Positions 1-8,818 of a DNA stretch of 64,000 nt are shown in pieces. Every line of letters starts with the position of its first letter. Within the stretch, counting starts at the first letter, position 1. The notes under the pieces were generated by a model. It was not told the origin of the DNA, made no database searches, and saw only the letters and a program-made list of their open reading frames with translations. Made by a program: the position numbers and the translations under genes. The stretch comes from Myxococcales bacterium (GTDB taxonomy: Bacteria; Myxococcota_A; Polyangia; Polyangiales; Ga0077539): contig JAEUKH010000029.1 in NCBI GenBank assembly GCA_016792845.1, positions 1-64,000 of the forward strand, in the 5' to 3' direction.

Positions 1-141
1 ACCGAGCACCGCGAAGGGGCGCAAGTGATGCAAGGCGACGGGGCGAAGACGGGCTGTTGGCCCGTCGAGACCCGGCAACGCAGCAGCGCGCCGCGGACCT
101 AAAGTGGGGCGACGGGAGACTACTTGGTCGCGTCTCTAGGC

Positions 142-1749
142 TCACGCCGCCGGGCTCGCCTCGCTCTTTTGTCGCACGGGCTTGAGGCCGTAGAAGGCCA
201 ACAAGATGCCCGCCCAACCGCACCAGTCGCCCACGAGGTCGTAGGGGGTGCTGCCCTCGCGGAGCGTGACCCGCCCGAGCAAGGCCTCGCGGCGAAAGGT
301 GCCGCCCTGCACCACCACGCGCCCCGCCGCGTCGATGATCGACGAGACGCCGCTGTTGGCCGAGCGCACGAGGTCGCGCCGATGCTCGATGGCACGAAAC
401 TTCGAGAGCGCGTTGTGGATCCACGGCTCTGCGGTGTCGCCGAACCACGCATCATTGAGGATTACAGCCATCAATGAAGCGTCGGCGCTTTGACGGAAAT
501 CACGCACAAAGCGCGGCAAGATGTCTTCATAACAGATCAGCGGCAACACCGCCGCGCCGCGCGGGCCGGGCATGCTGCGGAGGGTCGTGCCGCGCGAAAA
601 ATGGCCGCTGTTGCGCGACACTTGATACACCCAAGGCAAGAGCTCGCCCCCGGGGATGTACTCTCCAAAGGCGAGCAGATAGACCTTGTCGTAGCTGCCG
701 CGGAGGTTGCCCTCTGCATCCGTGATAAACGCCGTGTTGTACAAGCGACGCGTGGCGGGGTCGTCGCCGCCGCGCACCGACAAGGCGCCAAACATCACAG
801 GGGTGTGAAGATCCCAGGCTGAGATGTAATCGCGGATGTTGCGGAGCCCCTCGGGGATGCGAAACGCGATGGCGCTCTCGCTCCACACGATGAGCTCGGC
901 GCCCTGGGCTTCGAGGCGTCGCGACGTGTCGAGGTGACGGTCGAGCGCGATGTACGGGTCGTTGCGCTTCTCCATCAAACCGAGGTTCTCTTGGACGATG
1001 CCGACCTGGAGCGACGGTCGCGCGCGGGCCGCGGCGTCGACCTGGGCGATCCGCCATGCGCCGTAGGGGAGCGCGAAGGCCCAGAACGCAAGCGGCGCGA
1101 GCAAAGGGCGAAGGCGCTGCGGCCAGGCGCCGTGACGGGTCGCCGCCTCGGCCAGCGCGGCGTGACCCAAGGCCAGGCCCGCAGAGACCACGATGGGCCC
1201 GCCCAGGTCGGCCGTCTGAATCAACAACGGCACATGATGCAACGAGTTCGCCGTATACCAAGGAAACAACACCGGGAAGGCGAGCTCGACCGCCGCCAAG
1301 GCCAGCGGCACGCTCACCAGACGCGGCACGTCGCGCGCGTCGGCCCGAGTCATCACCCAGGCCATGACGCCAAACTGCAAGCCCTGCGCGGCCCACAACA
1401 ACGCCGCCAACAAGATGCACACCGGCAACGGGAAGCCCGAAAAGGTCTTCAACATCCCAGCGATCCAATAAAAGCCGCCGGCGATGGCGAAGAAGCCCAT
1501 CACCCACCCGAGCTTGATCGCCGCCCACCCCTGCCGGCCCCGCAAGGCCACCAAGAGCGGCGCCAGCGAGACAAAGGCAAAGGGCGGCACCTCGAAGCTG
1601 GCAAAGCCTAGAAAATAAGCCACACCCGAGAGCGCCGCCAAGGCCAGCGCGTGGCGATCGCGGAGCACCGCGCGCACCGTCGGGTGGGTCAAAGGTCGAG
1701 GGGTCGAATCGCGCGGGGCCGTGTCGCCCGAGGCTGCCGTAGAACTCAT
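142..1749 (-). CDS. lnt: Apolipoprotein N-acyltransferase Lnt
   Basis: This inner-membrane enzyme adds the third acyl chain to the N-terminal Cys of outer-membrane lipoproteins. The N-terminal half (about residues 35-235) is a run of hydrophobic helices and the C-terminal half is a nitrilase fold. The catalytic triad is visible as Glu291 in VWSESA, Lys355 in YDKVYLLAFGEYIP and Cys406 in LICYEDI. The length of about 535 residues suits the family. I chose the ATG at 1749; a GTG at 1779 in the same frame would add ten residues, and neither start has a clear Shine-Dalgarno sequence. It is divergent from trmB. The many lipoproteins in this window are its expected substrates. Identification is secure and the start less so. 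Confidence 0.95.
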   Translation of the reverse strand: MSSTAASGDTAPRDSTPRPLTHPTVRAVLRDRHALALAALSGVAYFLGFASFEVPPFAFVSLAPLLVALRGRQGWAAIKLGWVMGFFAIAGGFYWIAGMLKTFSGFPLPVCILLAALLWAAQGLQFGVMAWVMTRADARDVPRLVSVPLALAAVELAFPVLFPWYTANSLHHVPLLIQTADLGGPIVVSAGLALGHAALAEAATRHGAWPQRLRPLLAPLAFWAFALPYGAWRIAQVDAAARARPSLQVGIVQENLGLMEKRNDPYIALDRHLDTSRRLEAQGAELIVWSESAIAFRIPEGLRNIRDYISAWDLHTPVMFGALSVRGGDDPATRRLYNTAFITDAEGNLRGSYDKVYLLAFGEYIPGGELLPWVYQVSRNSGHFSRGTTLRSMPGPRGAAVLPLICYEDILPRFVRDFRQSADASLMAVILNDAWFGDTAEPWIHNALSKFRAIEHRRDLVRSANSGVSSIIDAAGRVVVQGGTFRREALLGRVTLREGSTPYDLVGDWCGWAGILLAFYGLKPVRQKSEASPAA

Positions 1750-1802
1750 GGGAGGTGTTGCGCCCGAAGGCCCGGGCACGGTAGCACGCTCGCCGACCCG
1801 AA

Positions 1803-2411
1803 ATGCGAAACACGAAGTATGACCACTGCCCGCGGGTGCCCGAAGGCGCCCTGACCGTCGAGATGCTCTGTGCCGGGGGCGGCCCGGTGATGCTCGAAAT
1901 TGGCCCAGGGCGCGGCATGTTCGCGCTCCAATGGGCCGAGGCGAACCCCGAAGCGCGGCTCATCGCCCTCGAAATCAGGCGCAAGTGGGCCACCCTCCTC
2001 GATGAGCGCCTCAGGGCGCGGCACCAAGGCCGGGCGCGCTGCTTCGCCGAAGACGCCAACACCGTGCTGCCGCGCCTCGGGCCCGACGGATGCGTCGATT
2101 TCGCAGCGGTCCACTTCCCCGACCCTTGGTGGAAGAAGAAGCACGCCAAGCGCCTCGTCGTGCGCGACGATTTCGTGCACGAAATGACCCGGCTCCTCAA
2201 GCCCGGCGCGACGCTCCTGGTGCAGACCGACGTCGAAGACCGCGCGACCGAGTACTTCGAGCGCCTCGTCGCCCACCCCGGCCTCGTCGCCCAAGGGGCC
2301 CCCTACGTCGACGAGAGCCCCTTCGCGCCAGCCCGGTCAAATCGCGAGGCCCGCGCCGCGATCGACGGCCTCCCGGTGTACCGCATGGTGTTCGTGAAGG
2401 CCGCGGGCTGA
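1803..2411 (+). CDS. trmB: tRNA (guanine-N7-)-methyltransferase TrmB
   Basis: TrmB methylates G46 in the variable loop of tRNAs using S-adenosylmethionine. The SAM-binding motif LEIGPGRGMF lies at residues 31-40, an acidic strand end (IALEIRR) at 54-60, and the family signature FPDPWWKKKHAKRR-like stretch (here ending AKRLVV) at 105-120. The C-terminal LVQTDVEDRA and the SNREARA-like segment also fit. At 202 residues it is of normal length for the family. The stop lies two bases from the stop of the convergent extensin-like gene, so no room remains for a separate terminator. Confidence 0.93.
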   Translation: MRNTKYDHCPRVPEGALTVEMLCAGGGPVMLEIGPGRGMFALQWAEANPEARLIALEIRRKWATLLDERLRARHQGRARCFAEDANTVLPRLGPDGCVDFAAVHFPDPWWKKKHAKRLVVRDDFVHEMTRLLKPGATLLVQTDVEDRATEYFERLVAHPGLVAQGAPYVDESPFAPARSNREARAAIDGLPVYRMVFVKAAG

Positions 2412-2413
2412 GC

Positions 2414-3295
2414 TCAGCGCACAAACTGCCACGCGACGTGCCGCGCCACTTCGAGGTGATAGTGGTTGCGGTGCTCGTAGTTGTAGTTCGGCCCTAAAAT
2501 CACATGAAAATACCCGCGCCGCGCGGCCTCGCAGCCCAACGTGCGGAGCGCCCGGGCCTGCGGCTGCGTCGGCACCCGCGCCGTCGGGCCACACGGCGGC
2601 CGACGACGACGGCCGTGGTAATCGCGCTCGACCACCAGCTCCTGGCCCGAGTCGAAGATGTAACTCGACACGTCGATGGCCATACCCCCGGGGTGCCGGG
2701 TCTGCACCGGTTGTCTGGCAATTTCTCTCGGAGTTGCCGCACGATACAGCGAAATGTGATGCACCTCGCGCACCCCTTGGGCCCGCAAGAGGCTCGCATA
2801 CCGGGTGAGGGCCACGGCGAGGCGGCAATCCATCAGCTCTTCGACCACCCGGTGGCGGTTCTCGCGAAAGACCACACCCCGAAGCGGCCCGCGAACGACC
2901 ACCGGGGTCATCACCCCTGCGACGAGGCTCCGCACCCGGTCGAAGCTCACCCGGGCCCGGGTCAGCGCGCGGTAACACGCCCGGTCGCTCAAGGCCGCGA
3001 TCTCGGTCGCGAGGGCCGGGTGCTCGGCCGGGGCGGGGCCCTCGAAAGGCCCTGAACGCTCGGCCTCTTCGGCGATCGGGTCGGGGGGCTCGCGCTCGTC
3101 GGGCATCACCCGCGCCGCGGCGCGCTCGTCTTCTTCGCTCGGAGCCTCGTCGACCCCCGCATCGACCCCCACATCGACCGCTTCGGTGACCCCCGCGTCG
3201 GGCAAGGGTTGCGCCGCCGCGACTCGGGCCGCGCCCGCCAAGGCAAACCCCAAGACGCTAGCGCGCGTCAGCCGTCTGAGCGCGCTGGAGCACAT
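2414..3295 (-). CDS. Extensin-like C-terminal domain protein (secreted)
   Basis: The first 27 residues form a signal peptide (basic SALRRLTRAS, hydrophobic core, AAAQ cleavage region). A low-complexity Asp/Val/Ala/Glu segment (VDVGVDAGVDEAP) follows, typical of exported myxobacterial proteins. The rest resembles the extensin-like C-terminal domain, a fold related to D-Ala-D-Ala peptidases: regularly spaced Cys (ACYRAL, MDCRLA, PPCGPTA, LGCEAA), an HPGGMAIDVS block that would hold His and Asp ligands, and a terminal YNYEHRNHYHLEV block. A role in peptidoglycan or the cell envelope is inferred. The start is the first in-frame Met that gives a signal peptide; it overlaps the upstream PDZ gene by 38 bp, which suggests translational coupling. 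Confidence 0.75.
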   Translation of the reverse strand: MCSSALRRLTRASVLGFALAGAARVAAAQPLPDAGVTEAVDVGVDAGVDEAPSEEDERAAARVMPDEREPPDPIAEEAERSGPFEGPAPAEHPALATEIAALSDRACYRALTRARVSFDRVRSLVAGVMTPVVVRGPLRGVVFRENRHRVVEELMDCRLAVALTRYASLLRAQGVREVHHISLYRAATPREIARQPVQTRHPGGMAIDVSSYIFDSGQELVVERDYHGRRRRPPCGPTARVPTQPQARALRTLGCEAARRGYFHVILGPNYNYEHRNHYHLEVARHVAWQFVR

Positions 3296-3980
3296 CAACA
3301 GGTACGGTGAAGCTTCGCCCATCGCGATGAAACTGTAGGTCGAAGTGGCGCTGCCCGCGCGAGCGCACATAAATCTCAAGCGCGTCGTCGGGGTTGCGCA
3401 CCGGCAGCCCGTTGACCGCCACCAACACATCGCCCGGGCGAATGCCCGCCGCCTGGAGGAGCCCCAAACGATCACCCGCCGCGACCCGGTACCCGTCGCG
3501 GGCGCCTTGGCCCCCGGTGGGCACCAACCGCACCCCAGAGAACACCTGACGCGGGCGCTGGACCTCGCGCACATCGAGCTGCCAGCGGCCCCCGCGGCGC
3601 GTCAACATGGCCGGTCGCGCCACCGTCGGCGTGTGATGCACCGCCCGGCGCCCCGCGTCGTGTGCGAGGCCCGCGTCGGCCAGCGCCACCGTCGGCGCGG
3701 CAGGCGCCTCGACCGGTGAGGCCCCCTCTGCGCCCGGCAAATCGTCGAGCGACAGCTCTTGCACCGCCGGCACAACAGGCAAAGCCGCCGTCGCCGCAGC
3801 CTGCCCCGACCTTGCGCTAAGCCCGTGGCGCGGACGCACCCGCGAGGCCGCAGCGCCGCGAAGCGCCACGCGCGGGAGCAGCACCCCCACCGCAGCGCCA
3901 AGCACCGCAACCGCCACGATTTCTCGCCACCAACGCGCCAACGTCGTGCCTCTGTTTCGGGTCTCGACGCTGCGCACCAT
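3258..3980 (-). CDS. GspC-like inner-membrane PDZ protein
   Basis: This 240-residue protein has a short cytoplasmic N-terminus (residues 1-20), one membrane helix (about 19-38), a proline/alanine linker and a C-terminal PDZ-like domain (about 150-235). The PDZ part (GIRPGDVLVAVNGLPVRNPDDALEIYVR) has the layout of the C-terminal domain of GspC, the inner-membrane clamp of type II secretion. No other Gsp gene is nearby, so the protein may serve a secretion system encoded elsewhere or be a stand-alone PDZ scaffold. The ATG at 3980 was preferred because upstream in-frame sequence lies under the divergent CPBP gene. It overlaps the extensin-like gene downstream and probably forms an operon with it. 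Confidence 0.6.
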   Translation of the reverse strand: MVRSVETRNRGTTLARWWREIVAVAVLGAAVGVLLPRVALRGAAASRVRPRHGLSARSGQAAATAALPVVPAVQELSLDDLPGAEGASPVEAPAAPTVALADAGLAHDAGRRAVHHTPTVARPAMLTRRGGRWQLDVREVQRPRQVFSGVRLVPTGGQGARDGYRVAAGDRLGLLQAAGIRPGDVLVAVNGLPVRNPDDALEIYVRSRGQRHFDLQFHRDGRSFTVPVDVLQRAQTADAR

Positions 3981-4019
3981 CGACGGCAGCGTCAGCCTTC
4001 TTTTACGATGCCCCGCACC

Positions 4020-5216
4020 ATGACCGCAACCCTTGATCAAATCGAGACTGAGACAGCTTGGTATGGTCTTCGACGACATGTCGCAGCGCTGGGTGCGGTG
4101 GTGACCCTCGCCGCCCTGGCCCTGGGCCTCGGGCAGGTGCGCAGCCTGGCGGCCCTCGACCACCTCGAACCCCTCAGACTTAATCAAGAAAGTGCGCTCA
4201 CCGTGCCTCCGAGGGGGGCCCTCCACGCCCAGCTCTGCGGGGCCCGCGAAGCGCCCGAAGGGGCACGGCTCGTCGTCAGCGACAGTCAAAGCCAGGGGCA
4301 AATTGTCTCGCTCCCCTTAGAGACGGGCAAGGCGTTGAGCGCCCGGTGTTCGTTGGCGGTGTGGCGGGCCGATCGGGCGGGGCCGGTTCGCGTCAGGGTG
4401 ACCGGCTCGGGCGCGGGGGGCTCGCTGGAGCTTCGGGTGACCGGGGCCCTCGACGCGGGGCGCGCGCTGCCCGTGCTGTTGTTGTTTCTGGGCTTGTTGA
4501 TGGTCGCCGCGGGGGGCCCGCGGGTGCGGGGCCGAACCGACGCGCCGCGCGCGGCGGCCTGGCACGCGGCGATGCTGTTTGTCGCGCTCCTGGTGCTGCT
4601 GGCCTCGAACGTGACGGGCGCCCTGGTGGTGGCCCTCGGGGGGCTCTCGGCGCCGACGATGATGGCCGCGATGGTGGCCCAGCACCTCGCGCTGGCGCTG
4701 CTCTCGGCGGGGGTGCTCTGCCGCGTGGCCGAGGGGCCCGTGCTGGCCCGGCTCGGTTTGGGGCGCCTCGGGGGGCCTCGCTTGGGGGCGGCGGTGCTCT
4801 CCGGGGGGGCGCTCCTCGGGGTGGCGGGCCTGGTGACCCACCTCATGGGCGACGTGGGCGATTCGCCGATGGCGCGGCAGCTCTCGACGGTGCCCATGCG
4901 CTACGCGATGGCGGCCACGGCGCTCCTGGCGCCGCTCTCTGAAGAGCTGTTCTTCCGCGGTTTGCTGTTTCGTGCGCTGAAACGCGGCGGGGCCCTCGGG
5001 GCGGCGCGCTGGCAGGCGGCGGCGCTCAGCGGGCTGGTCTTCGCGGCGACCCACGCGATGCAGCTCCAGGGCGCCTGGCTCGGCCTCGTGCCCATCTTGG
5101 CGGTCGGTCTCGTCAACGGTTACTGGCGCGAGGTCTCGGGCGGGCTCACGGCCCCGTGGGTGGTGCACACGGTCTACAACGGCGCGATCATCGTCGGCCT
5201 CTTCGCGAGCTCGTGA
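4020..5216 (+). CDS. CPBP-family intramembrane metalloprotease
   Basis: This is a polytopic membrane protein of about 398 residues with the CPBP/CAAX-protease (Abi) motifs. Motif 1 is SEELFFRG with the paired glutamates near residue 308, motif 2 is FAATHAM with the His near 341, and a further conserved block HTVYNG lies near 383. These residues bind the metal in the Rce1-like family. Unusually, the N-terminus carries a membrane segment followed by a periplasmic region of about 100 residues before the catalytic bundle. The substrate is unknown. Two close ATGs (4008 and 4020) are possible starts; longer versions overlap the divergent PDZ gene and were rejected. Confidence 0.8.
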   Translation: MTATLDQIETETAWYGLRRHVAALGAVVTLAALALGLGQVRSLAALDHLEPLRLNQESALTVPPRGALHAQLCGAREAPEGARLVVSDSQSQGQIVSLPLETGKALSARCSLAVWRADRAGPVRVRVTGSGAGGSLELRVTGALDAGRALPVLLLFLGLLMVAAGGPRVRGRTDAPRAAAWHAAMLFVALLVLLASNVTGALVVALGGLSAPTMMAAMVAQHLALALLSAGVLCRVAEGPVLARLGLGRLGGPRLGAAVLSGGALLGVAGLVTHLMGDVGDSPMARQLSTVPMRYAMAATALLAPLSEELFFRGLLFRALKRGGALGAARWQAAALSGLVFAATHAMQLQGAWLGLVPILAVGLVNGYWREVSGGLTAPWVVHTVYNGAIIVGLFASS

Positions 5217-5225
5217 GCGGGCGGG

Positions 5226-6077
5226 TCAGGCCGCCAGCGGGGCTTCGAGGTCGCGCAGCGAGCGCTTGAGCTTCTCTCGGGCGCGGCTCTCAAGCTGCCG
5301 GGCCCGCTCGCGCGAGACCCCCAACCGGCGGCCGATCTCGGCGAGCGAGAGCTCGTCGTCGGCGAGGATGCGCTGCTCGATGATGAAGCGCTCGCGCGGG
5401 TCGAGGCTGCCCACCGCGTCGCGCACCCGATGGTCGAGGAGCTGCGCCCGATGGGCCCGCTCGAAGCGCTCGTCTTGAAGCGCGTTGGGGTCTTCGAGGG
5501 CCTCCACCGCGCTCGCCGCGCCGTCATCGAAGAGCGGCATGTCGAGCGACACGTCGCGGGCGTCGAGGCGCTGCAACATCTCGGTGAGCCGCTCGCGGGT
5601 GACCCCGAGCTGCGCCGCGAGGGCGTCGTGGTTGGCGGCCTCGTCGTGGAGCTGTGAGCTCATCTTGGCGCGCTCGCGGCGAAGACGAAAGAACACCTTC
5701 GAGCGAAACACCCCAGCCCCGCCGCCGACGAGGCTCCAACCCCGAAGCACGGCTTCGAGGATGTACGCGCGGATCCAATACGAGGCGTAGGTGACAAAGC
5801 GCGTGCCCTTGTCAGGGTCGAAGCGCGTCACCGCGGTCATCAAGCCGATCGAGCCTTCAGAGATCAGGTCGGCCATCTTCACGGGGTACCGGCGGTACGA
5901 CACCGCGATGGCGACGACGTAGCGCAGGTTGGCCAGAATGAGCCGCTCGGCGGCCGCTCGGTCAGCGTCGCGGCGCACCCGACACGCGAGCGAATGCTCT
6001 TCTTCGCGCGAGAGCCGCGGCAGCGAACGCGCGTACTGGATGTACCGACGGAGGGCTGGTTCGAGGTCTTGGGCCAT
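5226..6077 (-). CDS. rpoH: RpoH-type RNA polymerase sigma factor (sigma-32 family)
   Basis: This 283-residue group 3 sigma factor probably directs a heat-shock or envelope-stress regulon. Region 2 (about residues 45-115) contains ANLRYVVAIA, DLISEGSIGLM, FDPDKGTRFVTYASYWIRAYI and LRGWSLV. It is followed by SKVFFRLRRER at the position of the RpoH box (QRKLFFNLR in Escherichia coli). Region 4 near the C-terminus has LDPRERFIIEQR and a helix-turn-helix LSLAEIGRRLGVSRERARQLE. Region 1.1 is absent, which excludes a primary sigma. The 136-bp gap upstream carries a strong hairpin. The gene converges on the CPBP protease gene with 9 bp between them. The regulon is inferred from the family only. Confidence 0.88.
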   Translation of the reverse strand: MAQDLEPALRRYIQYARSLPRLSREEEHSLACRVRRDADRAAAERLILANLRYVVAIAVSYRRYPVKMADLISEGSIGLMTAVTRFDPDKGTRFVTYASYWIRAYILEAVLRGWSLVGGGAGVFRSKVFFRLRRERAKMSSQLHDEAANHDALAAQLGVTRERLTEMLQRLDARDVSLDMPLFDDGAASAVEALEDPNALQDERFERAHRAQLLDHRVRDAVGSLDPRERFIIEQRILADDELSLAEIGRRLGVSRERARQLESRAREKLKRSLRDLEAPLAA

Positions 6078-6173
6078 ACGCCCGCGTGACAAAGCAACGC
6101 CGGGGCCGAAGGGCCCAAACCTTGTGACACCGAGGTTTTGTGCGACGAAGAAGCGAGAGAGGGGGTGGCACCG

Positions 6174-6205
6174 TGCCGCACCGGGCGACAACGTGCCGTG
6201 CGGCA
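6174..6205 (-). terminator. Hairpin between the sugar-dehydrogenase-like gene and rpoH
   Basis: An inverted repeat with perfect 8-bp arms (TGCCGCAC and GTGCGGCA, 16-nt spacer) begins nine bases after the stop of the upstream gene on the minus strand. There is no T-tract on the minus strand after it. It could be a terminator for the upstream gene or a structured part of the rpoH leader; the sequence does not decide between them. Confidence 0.35.
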
Positions 6206-6213
6206 AAGTGTCT

Positions 6214-7638
6214 TCAGCGGATGGCCAGGTTGCGCGGCGCCACCCAGTAGATGGCCCCGGCCTGGTCGTCGCTGAAGAACATACGGCCGTCGGGGGCGAA
6301 CACCAGGTCGGCCACGCGTTGGCCCGAGACCGAGTCGGTGCGGCCAAAACCCGAGACGAAGAACTCGACCGCGCGGTTCGGGCGATGGGTGCTCGTGTCG
6401 ACCGGCGCCCAACGCACCCCGGCGTTGACCCAAGAGCCCACCGCGCCGTGGAAGCCGCCGAAGAACGAGCCCGCGTACGGGGCCGGCCACGACGACGGCG
6501 CCCAATCAAAGCCGAAGGGCGTGTCTTGGAGGCGGTACTGCTGCACGTCGGCGGTCACCGCGGCGCAACGGGCCGTGGCGTTCTGCACCCCAGGCACCAC
6601 TCGCCCGCGCTCGATACAGCACGGGAAGCCGTAGTCGTCGCCGCGGCGGAGCTCGACCAGCTTTTCAGTGCCGCCGATGCCGCCCCAACCGTCGTGGGTG
6701 AGCTCCATCGCGTAGCAAGCCCCCCAGGCTTTACAGCGAAGGTACATCGGGTTGCGGAAGCCCACCGCGATGGTCTCGCCCGCCCGCGGCGCCGTGCCCC
6801 CCACCCGCAAGACCGAGCCCTGGCGCGGGTTCGGAGCCGGGCACGTCGAGACGTCGTACTGACCCATCGACACGTAGATCGACCCGTCGGTGCCCTGGGC
6901 GAGGGTGTGCGTCCACCGTTGGAAGTCGAGCTCGGCCACGACGTCGTGCTGGGCCACAGGCGCCCGCGCCGTGACGTCGCCCGGCTGGTAGGGCAGACGC
7001 ATCACCGCGTCATCGACCGTGTAGTAAAGAAACCCGTTGCTGAACAGCAGCCCGTGCACGCTGTCGACCCGCCCGAGGAAGGTCGTCGCCGTCGGCGCCG
7101 TCGTGTCAGCCAGACCGTCGAAGTTGCTGTCGGTCAAGCGCACGATGGCCCCGCGCCCCTGCGGCGAACCGCCCGGCGTGCCCGTGCTCGGCGACGACAC
7201 AAACAGCTCGCCCGACGGGGCGAAGGCCAACACCCGCGGCGTCAACGGGATCTCTCGCGGGCTCGTCGTCGTGTCGGCCAACGCGAAGCGACGGATGCAG
7301 AACCCGTCAGGCACCCGGATCGCGCTCGGCACCTCGCCCCCGCGCGGCACCGGCAGGTCGCACCACGTCCCCGTGGGGCGCGGCCCGTCGCTCGGCACCA
7401 CGGCGTCGCCCCCGCCCGAATCAACAAGGCCCGCATCACCCGCGTCGACCGCAGGGCCCGCGTCGACAAGGCCCGTGTCGACCGCCACGCCCGTGTCACC
7501 GCCCGTGTCACCGCCCGTATCAACCGGCGTCGGACGGTCGACCTGTGCGCCCCCGTCGAGCGGCGCCGCCGGCGGATCGCCGCTGCACGCGGAAGCCAAG
7601 AGTGCGACAGAACAAGTGAGAAGCAACGCCCGGGTCAT
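6214..7638 (-). CDS. PQQ-dependent sugar-dehydrogenase-like lipoprotein
   Basis: The N-terminus is a lipoprotein signal with lipobox LLASAC, then an Asp/Thr/Gly-rich linker (VDTGGDTGGDTG, VDAGPAVDAG). The rest is a beta-propeller of the glucose/sorbosone dehydrogenase family: VLAFAPSGELFVSSP, VHGLLFSNGFLYY, LAQGTDGSIYVSMG, VGFRNPMYL, DDYGFPCC and VFAPDGRMFFSDDQAGAIYWV. Members may bind PQQ and oxidise aldoses, but many are uncharacterised, so the reaction is unproven. The ATG at 7638 is preferred over a GTG one codon earlier. Extra Cys pairs (PCCIERG, MYLRCKAWGACY) suggest disulfides outside the cytoplasm. It shares a 95-bp divergent region with the next gene. Confidence 0.8.
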   Translation of the reverse strand: MTRALLLTCSVALLASACSGDPPAAPLDGGAQVDRPTPVDTGGDTGGDTGVAVDTGLVDAGPAVDAGDAGLVDSGGGDAVVPSDGPRPTGTWCDLPVPRGGEVPSAIRVPDGFCIRRFALADTTTSPREIPLTPRVLAFAPSGELFVSSPSTGTPGGSPQGRGAIVRLTDSNFDGLADTTAPTATTFLGRVDSVHGLLFSNGFLYYTVDDAVMRLPYQPGDVTARAPVAQHDVVAELDFQRWTHTLAQGTDGSIYVSMGQYDVSTCPAPNPRQGSVLRVGGTAPRAGETIAVGFRNPMYLRCKAWGACYAMELTHDGWGGIGGTEKLVELRRGDDYGFPCCIERGRVVPGVQNATARCAAVTADVQQYRLQDTPFGFDWAPSSWPAPYAGSFFGGFHGAVGSWVNAGVRWAPVDTSTHRPNRAVEFFVSGFGRTDSVSGQRVADLVFAPDGRMFFSDDQAGAIYWVAPRNLAIR

Positions 7639-7733
7639 CACTCCGGTTCTCTAGCGGGCCCCGCGCAGCATGGCAAGCTCCACAAGACGCGCAAAATCAG
7701 CACGTTTGTTGAAGCTCACGGGGCCTCCCGGCG

Positions 7734-8807
7734 GTGAGCCCTCAGGAGCGGCCCCGGGGCGCGGCGGTTGGCGCCGTTGGGGCTTCTGCGCGCGGGGCTT
7801 CTAGAGTATGCCCGGCGATCGCTTTGGTTGATCTGCGACAGCCTCAGGGGCAGCGGCGGCTCGGTGTCGGGGTGGTGCTCGTGGCCGTCCTCGGGGGCGT
7901 GGCCCTGCAACGGTGGGGGCCTCGGGCGGTGCCGCGCTCTTTGGGGCGTGAGGGCGGGGGCGAGGCCGAAGGGCGGTCGGGTGAGGGCGGGGTGACCCGC
8001 ACGGCGCAGCCGCGAGGGGCCGGGCAAGAGGCCGCTCCGGAGGCGCGCGGGTGGGTGTGGCCCGAGGCCGGGGCGGTCGCGGTGATCGAACGACGGAGGG
8101 TGCGCGAGGGGAGCCCGTTGGCGGCCTTCCTCGGGGAGCGCGCCGAGGGGTGCACCCGCGAGGTGCTGGCGGGGGCCGAGCGGGTGTGGGTGGTGAGCGA
8201 GGGGGTTCCGCTGCGCGACTGGGTGGTGGTGGCCGAGGGGCCGGTGTCGCGCGACGTGCTGGTGGGCTGCGCCCGGGCCCAAGACCCCGCGGTGCGTGTC
8301 GAGACCGAAGACGGCGTGACCCTCATCGCAGCGCCCTCCCGCGGAGACGCCGGCCTCACCGCGGTCACCGCCGTGCTCGACGGCGCCGTGATGGTCGGGC
8401 CCGTCGCCTGGGTGGCGCGGCTCCTGCGCGGTCGCCGGGTGGCGCCTCGGGCCTCGTCGCTGGGCCCGGTGTGGGCCCTCACGGGCGACTCCGACGCCGA
8501 CACCGTGGTGCGGGCCGCCTGGCGATGGGGGCTCCCGGCGACGCTCACCCCGTGGGATGCCATCACCGCCGTCTCCGCCCGCTTCGACACCCAAGAGCGG
8601 GTGCACCTCGCGCTCCGGTGCCGCGACCCGAGCGCCGCCGTGCGCCTCGCCGCGCGGATGCAAGACCCCGACGCCGGGGCTCCCGTTCGGCTCGACGCGC
8701 TCAGGGTCGAGGGCGACGTGGTGCTCGGCACGCTGCGATCGCCTCCGGGCGGCCTCGCGGCCCCGATGGGCGGCCCTGCGGTCACGCCGCCCGTCCCCAA
8801 TTGGTAG
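7734..8807 (+). CDS. Hypothetical protein with one N-terminal membrane anchor
   Basis: I do not recognise this protein. The open frame encodes up to 357 residues with one hydrophobic segment (LGVGVVLVAVLGGVAL, about residues 39-55), then a Gly/Arg/Glu-rich linker and a soluble alpha/beta-looking domain. It would then be anchored in the inner membrane with most of its mass outside. The frame begins at a GTG; a TTG at 7824 just before the membrane segment is an alternative, so the start is uncertain. Codon use matches its neighbours. The stop lies only 11 bp before a 42-bp tandem repeat array. Confidence 0.55.
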   Translation: MSPQERPRGAAVGAVGASARGASRVCPAIALVDLRQPQGQRRLGVGVVLVAVLGGVALQRWGPRAVPRSLGREGGGEAEGRSGEGGVTRTAQPRGAGQEAAPEARGWVWPEAGAVAVIERRRVREGSPLAAFLGERAEGCTREVLAGAERVWVVSEGVPLRDWVVVAEGPVSRDVLVGCARAQDPAVRVETEDGVTLIAAPSRGDAGLTAVTAVLDGAVMVGPVAWVARLLRGRRVAPRASSLGPVWALTGDSDADTVVRAAWRWGLPATLTPWDAITAVSARFDTQERVHLALRCRDPSAAVRLAARMQDPDAGAPVRLDALRVEGDVVLGTLRSPPGGLAAPMGGPAVTPPVPNW

Positions 8808-8818
8808 ACGGCGACCTT

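Noticed and set aside
1..141. Possible gene end at the left edge
   Set aside because: No convincing frame or motif is seen in these bases; no feature can be supported.
3981..4301. N-terminal extension of the GspC-like protein
   Set aside because: It runs under the divergent CPBP gene and lacks any family-like sequence; the ATG at 3980 places the membrane helix correctly.
5929..7737. Plus-strand open frame of 602 codons
   Set aside because: It is antisense to rpoH and the sugar-dehydrogenase-like gene and has the Arg/His/Pro composition of a shadow frame.
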